From Aurantiochytrium sp. KH105 (lineage: Eukaryota; Sar; Bigyra; Thraustochytrida; Thraustochytriidae), in the NCBI GenBank assembly GCA_003116975.1, contig BGKB01000019.1, forward strand, positions 496,001 to 560,000: 64,000 nucleotides of DNA, given 5' to 3'. Shown in pieces: positions 18,182 to 27,127 of the stretch; the stretch's first letter is position 1, and every line of letters begins with the position of its first letter. The translations under genes and the position numbers were made by a program. The notes under the pieces were generated by a model, which was not told the origin of the DNA, made no database searches, and was given only the letters and a program-made list of their open reading frames with translations.

Positions 18182-20059
18182 ATGCTCGCGCGTGGCGCGC
18201 TCGGCGCGCGGGGAGGGCTCGCGGCGGCGGTGGCGGCGGGACGCGCGCAGACGGCGTGGACGCGCGCGCTGAGCGGCGGCGCTGTGACGGCGCTGTACGA
18301 GTCGCGCGTGGAGAAGGGGATCATCAACGATGACCCCAGCCAGCGCGTCGCGTGCGCGCACCTCGACAGGGTCTACGAGGACGTGCTCGCCTTCGAGGAG
18401 GGCCGCCACGAGAGGCTGGACATGTGGAAGCGCGAGCGCCGCGCCGCCATCGAGGCGGACGCCAAGGCCGCCGAGGAGGAGCAGGCCAAGTCTTCCGGCT
18501 GGTTCGCCAAGCTCTTTGGCAAGACGCGGCACGAGGGCGGCGCCGCCGGCGCGGCCAAGGCCGAGGCCGCCAAGCGCGAGGAACAGGCTGCGCGCTCCAA
18601 GCTCAACGCCGTCAAGGCCATCGAGGCGCCCCAGAGCCTGTACATGTATGGTGGGCCTGGCAGCGGCAAGACGTACACGATGCACTTGCTCTACGACGTG
18701 CTCGAGATCCCCGGCAAGCGGCGCGTGCATTTCCACGAGTTCATGCTGCAGGTGCACCGCATGCTGCATTCGCTGCAGCAGCGCGGCTTCAAAAGCGACG
18801 AGATGATCGAGCGCTGCGTGGATGCCCTCTACGAGGAGGGCTGGGTCTTGTGCTTTGACGAGTTCCAGGTCACCGACATTGCCGACGCCATGATCATCCG
18901 CCGTCTTTTTGACTCACTTCTGGCGCGGGGCGTCGTTGTCGTTGCCACTAGCAACCGCGCTCCCTCGGAGCTCTACAAGAACGGCATTCAGCGTGATCTC
19001 TTTGTCCCTTTTATTGAAGACGTGGAAAAGAATTGGGAGGTTGTCAACGTGCAGTCCGAGACGGACTACCGCATGGTGACCCTTGAGGCTCTCGACAAGA
19101 AGAAAAAGAAGAAAAAGCAGCAGCAAAAAGAACAAGAAAAGGACGGCAGTGAGGCCGGCAAAAACAAAAAGGACGATGAAGAAGACGACACCAAAGTTTA
19201 CTTTACAACGAGCGGCGGCGTCGGCGGCGCAGCGCAGTTCGAGCGTCTCTTTGACTCGTACACCAAGGGCAACGTGCTGCAAAACAGCTCGCTGAGCGTG
19301 CAGGGCCGGAAAATCAAAATTCCCGAGGCCGCGCGGAACGAGGACGTGGCCCGGTTTTCCTTTGACGATCTCTGCGGAAAGCCCATGGGCGCCGCCGACT
19401 ATTACGCAATCGCCTCGACATTCCACACCATTTTTGTGGACCAGGTACCGGTGATGCGTCTTAATATGATCAACCAAATCCGCCGATTCATCACCATGAT
19501 CGACACCTTTTACGACCAGAATGTAGTGGTCGTGATTGGGGCCGAGGCCCCTATGGGAAAGCTGCTGGACCGCGGCGACGTTATGGGCGAAGACGATTCG
19601 TCGAAGATCGCCGATCAGATCCAAGAGGTCGACATCATTGGCGACGCTGCCTATGTGCCCGCGCGGTCGAACATTGACGAGATCTTTGCCTTTGACCGCA
19701 CCCTCTCGCGTCTCCACGAAATGCAGCGCGCAGACTACCTTCAGCGCGGCCGTGAGCGGGCCAAGCAGGGCTCCTCACCGGTCCGCTTTCTCAGTCAGTT
19801 CGAGCACGAGTCGCTGAGCAAGGGAGATATTGGTGCGCTCTGGGACCGCTACGACCTCAATGGCGACGGCGTGATTGACAACAAGGAGCTCAAGGCCATC
19901 TTGACGGACATCACCTTGTTTCGCTCGGGCCATCGCCACGTCCCGGAAGAGGTTTACTCTGCAACGCGACAAGCGCTCGCGCCGCAGGGCGACGAGGTCA
20001 TCTCCAAGGACGACTTTTACGCCTATTTTTCCAAGTATGGCCTGTCCACGCGCGGCTAG
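18182..20059 (+). CDS. AFG1/LACE1-type mitochondrial AAA+ ATPase fused to a C-terminal EF-hand
   Basis: 625 residues, ATG at 18182. An Ala/Arg/Gly-rich N-terminus is a probable mitochondrial presequence. The AFG1-type ATPase follows: Walker A GGPGSGKT at 157-164, 'HFHEFMLQVHRML' at ~183-195, Walker B 'LCFDEFQVTDIADAM' (D226, E227), sensor-1 'ATSNRAPSELYKNG' (255-268), and the C-terminal AFG1 blocks 'PMGAADYYAIASTFHTIFVDQVP' (given in part) and 'RRFITMIDTFYDQNV'. AFG1L/LACE1 is an inner-membrane ATPase in quality control of respiratory-chain subunits. Two features are odd. A Lys/Gln/Glu-rich low-complexity insert (~304-340) splits the ATPase core, and after the ATPase the protein continues into a canonical EF-hand loop, D558-L-N-G-D-G-V-I-D-N-K-E569, followed by a degenerate second EF-like helix pair ('VISKDDFYAYFSKYG'). 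Animal and yeast AFG1 end without EF-hands. Confidence 0.95.
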   Translation: MLARGALGARGGLAAAVAAGRAQTAWTRALSGGAVTALYESRVEKGIINDDPSQRVACAHLDRVYEDVLAFEEGRHERLDMWKRERRAAIEADAKAAEEEQAKSSGWFAKLFGKTRHEGGAAGAAKAEAAKREEQAARSKLNAVKAIEAPQSLYMYGGPGSGKTYTMHLLYDVLEIPGKRRVHFHEFMLQVHRMLHSLQQRGFKSDEMIERCVDALYEEGWVLCFDEFQVTDIADAMIIRRLFDSLLARGVVVVATSNRAPSELYKNGIQRDLFVPFIEDVEKNWEVVNVQSETDYRMVTLEALDKKKKKKKQQQKEQEKDGSEAGKNKKDDEEDDTKVYFTTSGGVGGAAQFERLFDSYTKGNVLQNSSLSVQGRKIKIPEAARNEDVARFSFDDLCGKPMGAADYYAIASTFHTIFVDQVPVMRLNMINQIRRFITMIDTFYDQNVVVVIGAEAPMGKLLDRGDVMGEDDSSKIADQIQEVDIIGDAAYVPARSNIDEIFAFDRTLSRLHEMQRADYLQRGRERAKQGSSPVRFLSQFEHESLSKGDIGALWDRYDLNGDGVIDNKELKAILTDITLFRSGHRHVPEEVYSATRQALAPQGDEVISKDDFYAYFSKYGLSTRG

Positions 20060-20410
20060 GCCTGCGCGTGTGCGGACGGTCAATTTCTATACGCGAATGG
20101 GCCCGAGAAACCAATGCCTTGCATGTTGAATGAGCTTGTGCGCTTGGTAGCACGTAGACGAGCTCGGCTGCTACGGCGGCCTTTCAATATCATACCGTGC
20201 CATACCATACCGTATCGAATCGAATCGAATGAAATGAAATGGTGGCGCGCATGTGCATGCAAAATAAGTGGGCGCATCTGGTGACGATGCTAAAAAAAGA
20301 AAGAGAGAAGCAATTGCGGAGCAAAGCCTGGTGGGCACGCACGCACGCACACACACTTATGCGGACTCTGGTCCCTCATACGCATCCGGTTCTTTTTTTT
20401 TTCCTCTTGC
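20060..20410. other. Convergent spacer with CATAC/TCGAA short repeats
   Basis: 3' spacer between AFG1-EF and the longin-like gene. Contains short runs such as CCATACCATACCGTA and CGAATCGAATCGAATGAAATG near 20195-20240, CACG dinucleotide-like repeats near 20336-20352 and a T-run near 20393. No gene seen. Confidence 0.5.
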
Positions 20411-21181
20411 TCAGACGTTTCGCTTCATCATTTCACCGAGCATGCATACTTTTTCGAGTAGTCGCGTCGCTCGTACAACCTCACCCTCGTAGTGCGCGTG
20501 GTCAAAGCGCATACTAAATTGAATTACCAGATAGGTCCCGACGACTACTTTTTGCACAAGCAGCCGCGAGGCTCGCGTTGGCGTTGACTCGAGCCACACC
20601 GCATTGGCGGAATCTTGTCGAAGCGACATGATATCGGTCGCCGCGCTAATGAGCGGCTTGAGATTGGCCAAGACGCCGAACTGGTCGACCTCCCCGGTCG
20701 AATAGCTGATACAAGAGTCCCCGACCCGGGGGTCCTCCTTGACGAGCAGAGCCAAGACCACTGCTCGATTTCGCTTTAGCTCGTCCAAAACGGGCCTGCC
20801 CGTATCCTGAATCACGGAGGAGAGCTGGAACTGAAAGTCCTGGAAGGCGTTTTGATTGAGGCCGATGCTCTTGAGGTCGTTGCGGTAATTGTTCAAAAAC
20901 GCTCCAAGGATCTCTGTCGCGAGCAGCTTGCCGAATTCTTCGCCGTCGTCGCAGTCATGGAAAAGCACGCAAAAGACCGTCTTGGGCTCGTTGCCTACGA
21001 TTGTGATGGCTAGCTTGCTAAATTCCATGTACGAGAGCTGCAGCCCCGTCGTCTGCTTCGCCTTTTCCAGCATGGCCGTGATCACCGACCCGAGAAGCCT
21101 CGGCTGCTCGGCGGCGTTCACGAACTCTTTCGAGAACAGCAGCAGCCCGCTCGAGCTGATGACCAGCACGTTGCGCAGCAT
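20411..21181 (-). CDS. Longin/roadblock-like trafficking protein, uncharacterised
   Basis: 256 residues, ATG at 21181. It opens with a strand-rich segment 'MLRNVLVISSSGLLLFSKEF', the usual first hairpin of longin-type folds, then 'LGSVITAMLEKAKQTTGLQL' and 'FSKLAITIVGNEPKTVFCVLFHD', which again reads like a longin domain (helix then beta-beta). The second half ('NRAVVLALLVKEDPRVGDSC...VDQFGVLANLKPLISAATDI') could be a second such domain. Two longin modules in one chain occur in Mon1/Ccz1-type and related GTPase-exchange proteins, but I cannot match any named family. No signal peptide or TM helix. It could be a subunit of a trafficking or ciliary complex. The frame is clean and the codon use is like the neighbours. 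Confidence 0.7.
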   Translation of the reverse strand: MLRNVLVISSSGLLLFSKEFVNAAEQPRLLGSVITAMLEKAKQTTGLQLSYMEFSKLAITIVGNEPKTVFCVLFHDCDDGEEFGKLLATEILGAFLNNYRNDLKSIGLNQNAFQDFQFQLSSVIQDTGRPVLDELKRNRAVVLALLVKEDPRVGDSCISYSTGEVDQFGVLANLKPLISAATDIMSLRQDSANAVWLESTPTRASRLLVQKVVVGTYLVIQFSMRFDHAHYEGEVVRATRLLEKVCMLGEMMKRNV

Positions 21182-22266
21182 CGCCCTCGGGCCCGGGTGG
21201 CCGCCGTCGCCTCTGCCTCTGCCTCCGCCGCTGGAGCCCGCGCTCGGACGGGCTGGGGTGGCGGGTCGGGGTGGGTCGAGTCTCGCTCGTCTCGCTCGTC
21301 TCGTTCGCCGGCCTCGCTCGCCAGCTCGGGTCCGAGCCGGACTACGTCGCTGCTCCGCGCGCGTGCGCGCCTCCCTGCGCGGCCTGCGCTTCCCTGCGTC
21401 TGCCGCGCCGGCCTCCCGTCGAGCCTCGCAAAGAGCGCAAACGGCGACTGCAACCTCGTCCTCGTCTCCCTCACGTCATCCAAACCTGCTCTCCTCTGCT
21501 CGCGGTGTCTTTCACCCTCTCCTCTCTCTCCCGCTTCTCATCAAGACTTGCAGGGAGGGGGGTTGGGGAGAATGGGTTGCGCGCTCAGGATGCAGGATGG
21601 GCAGAGCTGCCAGGGAGGACCAACGACCTTATGGCCCAAGAGAAGGATCATCATAGAAAGGTTGTCGCTAGAGAGACGTGGACAGTTGGCCTCCTTGACA
21701 ATGGCAGCGAAACAGAGATCGAACCGCTCAGGGAATGACTTGGCGGCCTGCCCGCATTCTGGACACCCTCCAAGATCTGAAAGCGCTTCAAGGGAGAGCG
21801 ATATGATGGATTGATTGATTGATTGATTGCAAGCTTCAAGGTGTGCCTCGTCTTATGATTTAACACGGAGTTCGCGAGTAAAGTACGTGATCGTCTCCTC
21901 ATAATCGAAGGCCTCCTGGGCATCAGACCCATCCGGCTTTGCCTCGATCGGCGCGCGGCCGCGGCAGCGTGCGCGCGACCCCGGGGGAGGACGCCGGCCG
22001 GGAGCGCGCGGGCGTGCGGGGTGTCCCTGCAAAATTGCTTCGGCCCGGCAAAGACCTAATCAGCAGCTAATCATCAGGAAGCATCTTAGGGAACAAGCAG
22101 GCAGAACCGGGACCTGCGAGCCCCTGAGCGTCCGTGCGGGCCTTGCGGGGGCGTAGAAGGCGCGACAAGGCCGGTGGGCGAGCCGCATGAGCGGAGTAGA
22201 AGTGAGATTGGCGCAAATGCATCGGAATTATCTTTGTTTATCGTTACGTCTGGGGTCAGCAAGTCG
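21182..22266. other. 1.1-kb spacer with an orphan coding-like tail
   Basis: GC-rich just upstream of the longin-like gene, then a GATT run (about 21809-21829). On the reverse strand, bases 21853-21951 read as a plausible protein C-terminus ('EAFDYEETITYFTRELRVKS' then TAA) with no ATG before a TGA at 22062; a TTTTGCAG acceptor-like site lies just upstream near 22028-22036. It may be a terminal exon or a decayed fragment. No complete gene could be built. Confidence 0.45.
21809..21829. repeat. GATT tetranucleotide microsatellite
   Basis: About five copies of GATT (read TTGATTGATTGATTGATTG) in the spacer between the longin-like and repeat-module genes. Confidence 0.9.
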
Positions 22267-23130
22267 TCAAACCTCCGACCTCTGCTTCTTGAGGGCATGC
22301 TTCATGTTGGCGAGCTTGGTCTTGAGCTGCTTGTCTTCCGGAAACAACGCCGGCTTGTCACCTGGCATCGCATTCCAGTCTGCCTCGGTCTGGCCCCACT
22401 TTTCGCGGAAGAAGTGGAGGGCATCCATCGTGGTCAAGGATTGCTCGAGTGCTTCTTGGAGCGTTGCGATGTAGCGCGGGTCCAGCCGGTGGCGCTTCCG
22501 CTTGGGAGCACGCTCTGCTTGCGTGCTGCCTTGCGTGCTGCTCTGCGTGCTGCTTTGCGTGTTTTGCGTTGCTTGCCCATGGCCAGCGGATTGCCGAGCT
22601 CTTCGCATCTGTGCCCACTTGTTGATGATGGTCTTGTCCTGGAGGAACTTGCTTGGCTTTGGCCCTCCGAGCGCGGTCAACGCGGCCTCAGTGGCGCCCC
22701 ATTTGCTCCGAAAGTAGTCGAGGGTCTCGTCCTTTGTCAGATTCTGGTCGATAGCTTCTCGAAGGGTGGCGACGTAGCGCTTGTCCATGCCTCGGCCCGC
22801 TGGAGTGTCGAGAGGACGACCCTCCTTCTGAAGTCTGAAAAGACGTTGGATCTCCGTGTTGATGTCGGCTTCCCCCGGTATGTCCATCCTGAAGGGATAG
22901 TGCTTCTCCAAGCTCTCGAGAATAAGTGAAGCGGACTGTTTGGCGCCTTGGTCTCGGATACCTCGCTCGAAGATCTCGCGGATAGTTGCTCGCCACGGCT
23001 CCATGTCGATCTTCTCGCCGTAGAGCTTCCCGTGTGAGGGACGGTGCGCCCAGCCTGGCTGGTTGCGGTCTGCAATGGGGGTGACAAAACCCCTCGCGTC
23101 TTCGTACTCAGGTTGGTCGCTGCGCATCAT
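22267..23130 (-). CDS. Protein of repeated helical modules (SANT/Myb-like?), uncharacterised
   Basis: 287 residues from the ATG at 23130; the frame is open 23 codons farther 5' but starts with TTG, so an upstream exon is possible. It contains a clearly duplicated ~65-residue module: 'DKRYVATLREAIDQNLTKDE' ... 'FRSKWGATEAALTALGGPKP' ... 'DKTIINKWAQMRRARQ', and later 'DPRYIATLQEALEQSLTTMD' ... 'FREKWGQTEADWNAMPGDKP' ... 'DKQLKTKLANMKHALKK'. Conserved positions include R-Y-x-A-T-L-x-E-A, F-R-x-K-W-G-x-T-E-A, K-P-x-x-F and D-K with a basic end. The N-terminal part ('YPFRMDIPGEADINTEIQRL') may be a third, weaker copy. Between copies is a Gln/Ser/Thr-rich linker with TQSS repeats and a basic KRKRHR patch that could be a nuclear signal. 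Helical Trp-containing repeats with a basic end resemble SANT/Myb-like DNA binding modules; that is inference. No known family recognised. Confidence 0.72.
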   Translation of the reverse strand: MMRSDQPEYEDARGFVTPIADRNQPGWAHRPSHGKLYGEKIDMEPWRATIREIFERGIRDQGAKQSASLILESLEKHYPFRMDIPGEADINTEIQRLFRLQKEGRPLDTPAGRGMDKRYVATLREAIDQNLTKDETLDYFRSKWGATEAALTALGGPKPSKFLQDKTIINKWAQMRRARQSAGHGQATQNTQSSTQSSTQGSTQAERAPKRKRHRLDPRYIATLQEALEQSLTTMDALHFFREKWGQTEADWNAMPGDKPALFPEDKQLKTKLANMKHALKKQRSEV

Positions 23131-23681
23131 ATCATCCACACGGCAGAACCGGCGGCGGCGCCTCTTCAGCTGCCTCCATATGGCCCTGTTCCTGCGCAAG
23201 CCCGTGCGTGAACCACGCGCACAGGCTACCCTTGACCGCGCGCCCTCTCACAGGTTTTCCTGGGCAGCAAGGCCCGTACACCCGCGGCGGCACCGCGAGC
23301 CCGCCGCACCCCTGCGATCCCCGTCTGCTCCCGCCGTTAGGCGCGCCGCCCTCCCCCTTCTGCTCCGCCCTTCACGCGCCCGCCTGCCCATATATTATAT
23401 AGGGCGCCCCGGGGCGCCCGCGGTCTAACTTTGCAACGAGTTGACTTTGCAGACCAAGACTGCGGCAATCGACGTTTCTCGCCGGTGGGCGAACGGTCGA
23501 CCAACCGATTCGAAAAAAAAATCAAAGCCGGAGGGGTCTAGGTGCCGATTGGCCTTCGCAAAATCATGTATTTCTCTCGTAGACTCCGTGTTTTAAAATT
23601 AAAGATTGGTTGCTACAAAAGAAAATCTAGCATAGATACGGGCCCGATGGGGAAGGCGAATGGAGAAATTTTCACCGCTTA
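23131..23681. other. Spacer with TATA-like sequence and 18-bp GC palindrome
   Basis: Between the repeat-module gene start and the 3' end of the glucosyltransferase gene. Apart from the TATA/palindrome element at 23390-23419 it holds an A-run (about 23513-23521) and AT-rich 3' sequence near 23590-23635. No gene seen. Confidence 0.5.
23390..23419 (-). promoter_or_regulatory. TATA-like element next to an 18-bp perfect palindrome
   Basis: Reverse strand reads GGGCGCCCTATATAATATATG. The TATATAA lies at ~23391-23401 and the 18-nt palindrome GGGCGCCCCGGGGCGCCC at 23402-23419. It is ~260 bp upstream of the repeat-module gene ATG on that strand. A promoter is plausible but the distance assumes a long 5' UTR. 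Confidence 0.4.
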
Positions 23682-26600
23682 TCAGGCAAAATTGATGGCC
23701 GAAGCCGCCAGCGGAGACCCGTGATCGGACGCAAGCGTTGCGACCTCGTCCGAGTCCGAAGTGTGCGTGGCACTGTGGTCGTCATGGTGAACCGCAGTGC
23801 CGTGACTGCTGTTGCGACGATGGCCATTCACGGGAGACGGCAGATGGACGAGCTTGCCAAAAGCCTTGGACACAGAACCTCTCGAACCCCGAGAGGATAC
23901 CGAGTGTCCGCGGGACCGAATGCGGCGATGCCTCCGGGTCCTTCGCGTCGAAGAGGTCCCTGGCGCAGGGAAAGCTGCTGCAGCTGCCGAGCGAAAACAT
24001 TCGGCATTCTCCTCCACGCCGTTCGACATGCCCTCGATACCGCCAGGAAACATGGTATCGGCGATCTCGCGAGCCTTCTTTTTCCACGCCGAGTCCGGGG
24101 CGAGCGCCTTGGGAAGAATGTCGAGAATCGTGTCGTTAAAGTCTGAAATGTGTACCGGGGGCGGGCCAACGCCTAGCGCGTGGATCCGCGTGCCCCAGAA
24201 TCGCTGGTCCAGCAAGAGAACACCCGTAACCATGCACGGGATTCCGGAAGCGAGAGCCTCGGCCGTCGTTCCTAAGCCCCCGTGAATGACGAGAAAGTCG
24301 AGGCGAGGGAAAAGTCGAGAAAATGGCGCACCACCCACGATGATGAGTCGTTTGTCCTTGGCGTACTCCTCCGCACGCGCTTCCTGACTTTGGTCGCGCT
24401 GCTCATCGTCGGGGCGATTACCCACGAGTGCGATGATACACGGCTTGTAGCCGCCGGGACACTTGTCGAGAATGTGCAGGGCAGATTGCAGAATCTTGAT
24501 ACGCGTCACCGGCATGGAGCTAAAGCAGATGCACATGACGGGATACTCGCGGTCACGGGCGCTTTGGATAAAATCTTCGATTTCATCGCTGAGCGGGGGA
24601 ACTCCCGAAGTGCGCAAAAAGATAAAGTCTGACATGCGCGTGGACACGGGCCAGTCAGGCGGCTTGCCGCCGAAGGCCTCCTCTTTAATGGGCACGACGA
24701 TGGGAAACTTGCGGTCGACAATAACCTCAAAGTCATTTTTGCCGTCAAACGAACGCGAAATTCCTCTGCGCCTGTACATGTCGTCGAGCCGGGAGGTAAA
24801 GAGGTTGTTTTCCATGAGCCGCTTGATGCGCCGAAAGGTCTCGTGGCCCTCGAGATCAAATGCGGACAACTCCGAGGCGTCGGCATCTGTAACTCGACGC
24901 AGAGGTGTGATGGGTGTGTACGACTTGGATGGTAGACATGTGGGCTGAAGGAAGAAACCAATCATGGGAATCCGGAGCGCCTCGCTGATGATGAACGCCA
25001 AGTTGGCCGTCGTAAAGGTATAGCACAAAAAGTCTGGTTGCAGCCGCTTTGCCCAGTAGAAAAAGGCAGGTTCCGAATCAAAGAACTCGCGCTCCATGCG
25101 CGCAAGCATGGCGGCCTGCATCAGCCGCAGCTTGGTATTCACGGCCCATTTGGCAATGGGTTTCGCGATGCGCGCCTCCGTATCACCCCCGCTTGGCACA
25201 AAGTGGATGCTACCGCGTTCCACGTCGCAATACTTTTCAATGAGTGGCTTGTAGCGCATTTCCGTGCAAATGTAGATTTCCCACTCGAAACATTCTGCAA
25301 GGCCGCGAGCTAGCGCGATGAACGGCTGCACATCACCGCGCGTGCCCCGTGAAATAACCAGCAGACGCCGCGATCCCGAGACATCATTACGCACAGGCAG
25401 TGCATCTGTGTTTTCCTCGAGTTCACTCTCTGCCTCGTGGTCGGTATCCTGATCATGATCTCCTTCTGCGGAATTGGCGTGTTCTTTGAGATACTCTTCG
25501 CCCGATGCCTGCACGAGCGGAGGACCGTCGCTCTCATCTTTCGACTCGAAACGCTCATGATCGCCAATGCTGTCATCTTCGTAGTCTACCTCTTCTTCTT
25601 CTTCTTCTTCTTCTTCGTCGTCGTCGTCTGTACGACTGTCCTCGAGGGTGGCGAGGAGATGATTGTTCTCGTCGAGAGAGTCTCGGTAAACGGACTCTTC
25701 GTCGGAGATGTCCTCGGAAAGAAGCGTTGCATGGGTCGACATGGTCATGTAAGACGCGTGCGAAGAGTCCGAGTTCTCGGACATGGCATCCGGGTCGACG
25801 ACCGCAACGCTACGATCGACGATTCCTCCGTCCTTCTCCTTCTCGTTCTCCTTCTCGGTCTCGGCCGTGTTGGTCTTCCCTTCATCATCAGCAGCAGCAA
25901 TCGCATCAGCATCGCTCTGGGGCCGTTCCTCGTTACCACTTTCGTCTACGCTCTCTTCCTCTTCTTCGTCGGCCTTGGCAATAGCGCGAGCTTCATCTGC
26001 TAATTGTTGGATCCCGCCCTTGGGCGAGGCCGCCGTGGCGCCTTCCGAGGCAGCGAAATTGCCGACCGAGAGTGCGAACTGCTGTGGACTAAGCATAGGG
26101 GCGCGCTTACGCGACTCAATAGCGCGAATGCACAGAGTCGTCGGATTTTGCAGCTTGCGATCAAAGATGGGGACACCGAGTCCTGAAAAGAGCCAAAGTT
26201 CGGGCATCTCTCTACGCTCCATCAAGTCCTTGACAGGGATGAGCGTGCGGCCGATCTTGTGCCTTGCCGTCTCGAGCAGGTAGCTTTTGTACGCACTCAG
26301 CTTGATGACGTCTGTGACATTCGCATTTTCCACGACGACGCGCAGGTTGAATGTGTGATGGCCATTATGACCCCGGTCCGCCCGGGTTTCGATTTTGCCA
26401 CGGCGACGGTGGCCATTGCCGTCGTAGACATTGATGCGAACAAAGACACCATTGCTCGAGCTGAGGAGGGTCTTGTCGTCTGGCGCGACGTGGTCCGCGC
26501 CCTCGAGCACAAAGGACAGTTCCATGAGATTCTTTTCGTCCACGTCAGTGTCAAACTCGTACCGAACGCGCTTTTCGATGCAGGCCATGTTGTGAAACTC

Positions 26601-26867
26601 CTCGCGTTCCTCGCGTTCTGCCGAGGTCGTGTCCTCGATGTCATCATGAGCATCATCCTCGTCGTCGCTCGGCACGTCGCTCCGGGTGGCTGGTGTCTGC
26701 GGACTTGTTGGCTGCAGCGGGCCCGGCGCCGACGACGTCTCGAGCACCTCGTCCTGGGTCCGCGTGATCTCTTTGAGCCCGATCTCCTGCGGTGCCTTGC
26801 CGTCCGGCGCTGCGTACGCCGCCAGCTTTCGGTCTCTATCGCTCACGCTCGAGCAGCAGTTGCCCAT
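23682..26867 (-). CDS. Lipid-anchored C2-like plus sterol 3-beta-glucosyltransferase-like (GT1) protein
   Basis: 1061 residues from the ATG at 26867. The start is chosen because it gives 'MGNCCSSVSDRDRK', a textbook N-myristoylation (Gly2) plus palmitoylation (Cys4, Cys5) site; the frame is open upstream only through microsatellite DNA. About residues 95-260 resemble a C2 domain (beta-rich 'NLMELSFVLEG', 'FVRINVYDGNG', 'DVIKLSAYKSYLL'). A long acidic linker follows. From ~495 to ~880 is a UGT80/ATG26-type glycosyltransferase: 'LLVISRGTRGDVQPFIALARGL' (given in part of the N-lobe), then 'IMGFFLQPT'-like 'IPMIGFFLQPT', and the nucleotide-binding C-lobe with 'LDFLVIHGGLGTTAEALASG' (His-Gly-Gly). 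These enzymes move glucose from UDP-glucose to membrane sterols. The C-terminus is Ser/Arg/His-rich. Lipidation and C2 would place it at membranes. Confidence 0.85.
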   Translation of the reverse strand: MGNCCSSVSDRDRKLAAYAAPDGKAPQEIGLKEITRTQDEVLETSSAPGPLQPTSPQTPATRSDVPSDDEDDAHDDIEDTTSAEREEREEFHNMACIEKRVRYEFDTDVDEKNLMELSFVLEGADHVAPDDKTLLSSSNGVFVRINVYDGNGHRRRGKIETRADRGHNGHHTFNLRVVVENANVTDVIKLSAYKSYLLETARHKIGRTLIPVKDLMERREMPELWLFSGLGVPIFDRKLQNPTTLCIRAIESRKRAPMLSPQQFALSVGNFAASEGATAASPKGGIQQLADEARAIAKADEEEEESVDESGNEERPQSDADAIAAADDEGKTNTAETEKENEKEKDGGIVDRSVAVVDPDAMSENSDSSHASYMTMSTHATLLSEDISDEESVYRDSLDENNHLLATLEDSRTDDDDEEEEEEEEEVDYEDDSIGDHERFESKDESDGPPLVQASGEEYLKEHANSAEGDHDQDTDHEAESELEENTDALPVRNDVSGSRRLLVISRGTRGDVQPFIALARGLAECFEWEIYICTEMRYKPLIEKYCDVERGSIHFVPSGGDTEARIAKPIAKWAVNTKLRLMQAAMLARMEREFFDSEPAFFYWAKRLQPDFLCYTFTTANLAFIISEALRIPMIGFFLQPTCLPSKSYTPITPLRRVTDADASELSAFDLEGHETFRRIKRLMENNLFTSRLDDMYRRRGISRSFDGKNDFEVIVDRKFPIVVPIKEEAFGGKPPDWPVSTRMSDFIFLRTSGVPPLSDEIEDFIQSARDREYPVMCICFSSMPVTRIKILQSALHILDKCPGGYKPCIIALVGNRPDDEQRDQSQEARAEEYAKDKRLIIVGGAPFSRLFPRLDFLVIHGGLGTTAEALASGIPCMVTGVLLLDQRFWGTRIHALGVGPPPVHISDFNDTILDILPKALAPDSAWKKKAREIADTMFPGGIEGMSNGVEENAECFRSAAAAAFPAPGTSSTRRTRRHRRIRSRGHSVSSRGSRGSVSKAFGKLVHLPSPVNGHRRNSSHGTAVHHDDHSATHTSDSDEVATLASDHGSPLAASAINFA

Positions 26868-27127
26868 GGTGGGCAGAGGAGCTGGGCACCTTCGTCGCCG
26901 TCCTCGCCGTCGCCGCAGGTCAATTTCGAACCGCGATGCCGCGCCGAGGCCCTGCCGATCGATGGATCGAATCTGCCTGCGTGCCTCTCTGCCTGCCTGC
27001 CTGCCCGCGGGCCTGCCGCCGCCTGCCTGCGAGTCCGCGGGCGGGTCCCGCCGTCCGGGGCTCGGCCGCGTCCCTCGCGGCTTCAGGTCTGCGGCCTCCG
27101 ACTCACCGCGCTCGGCACGGCCACGTT

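Noticed and set aside
20411-21181. Assigning the longin-like protein to Mon1, Ccz1, Fuzzy or a TRAPP subunit
   Set aside because: Only the general fold pattern is visible; no family-specific motif could be matched.
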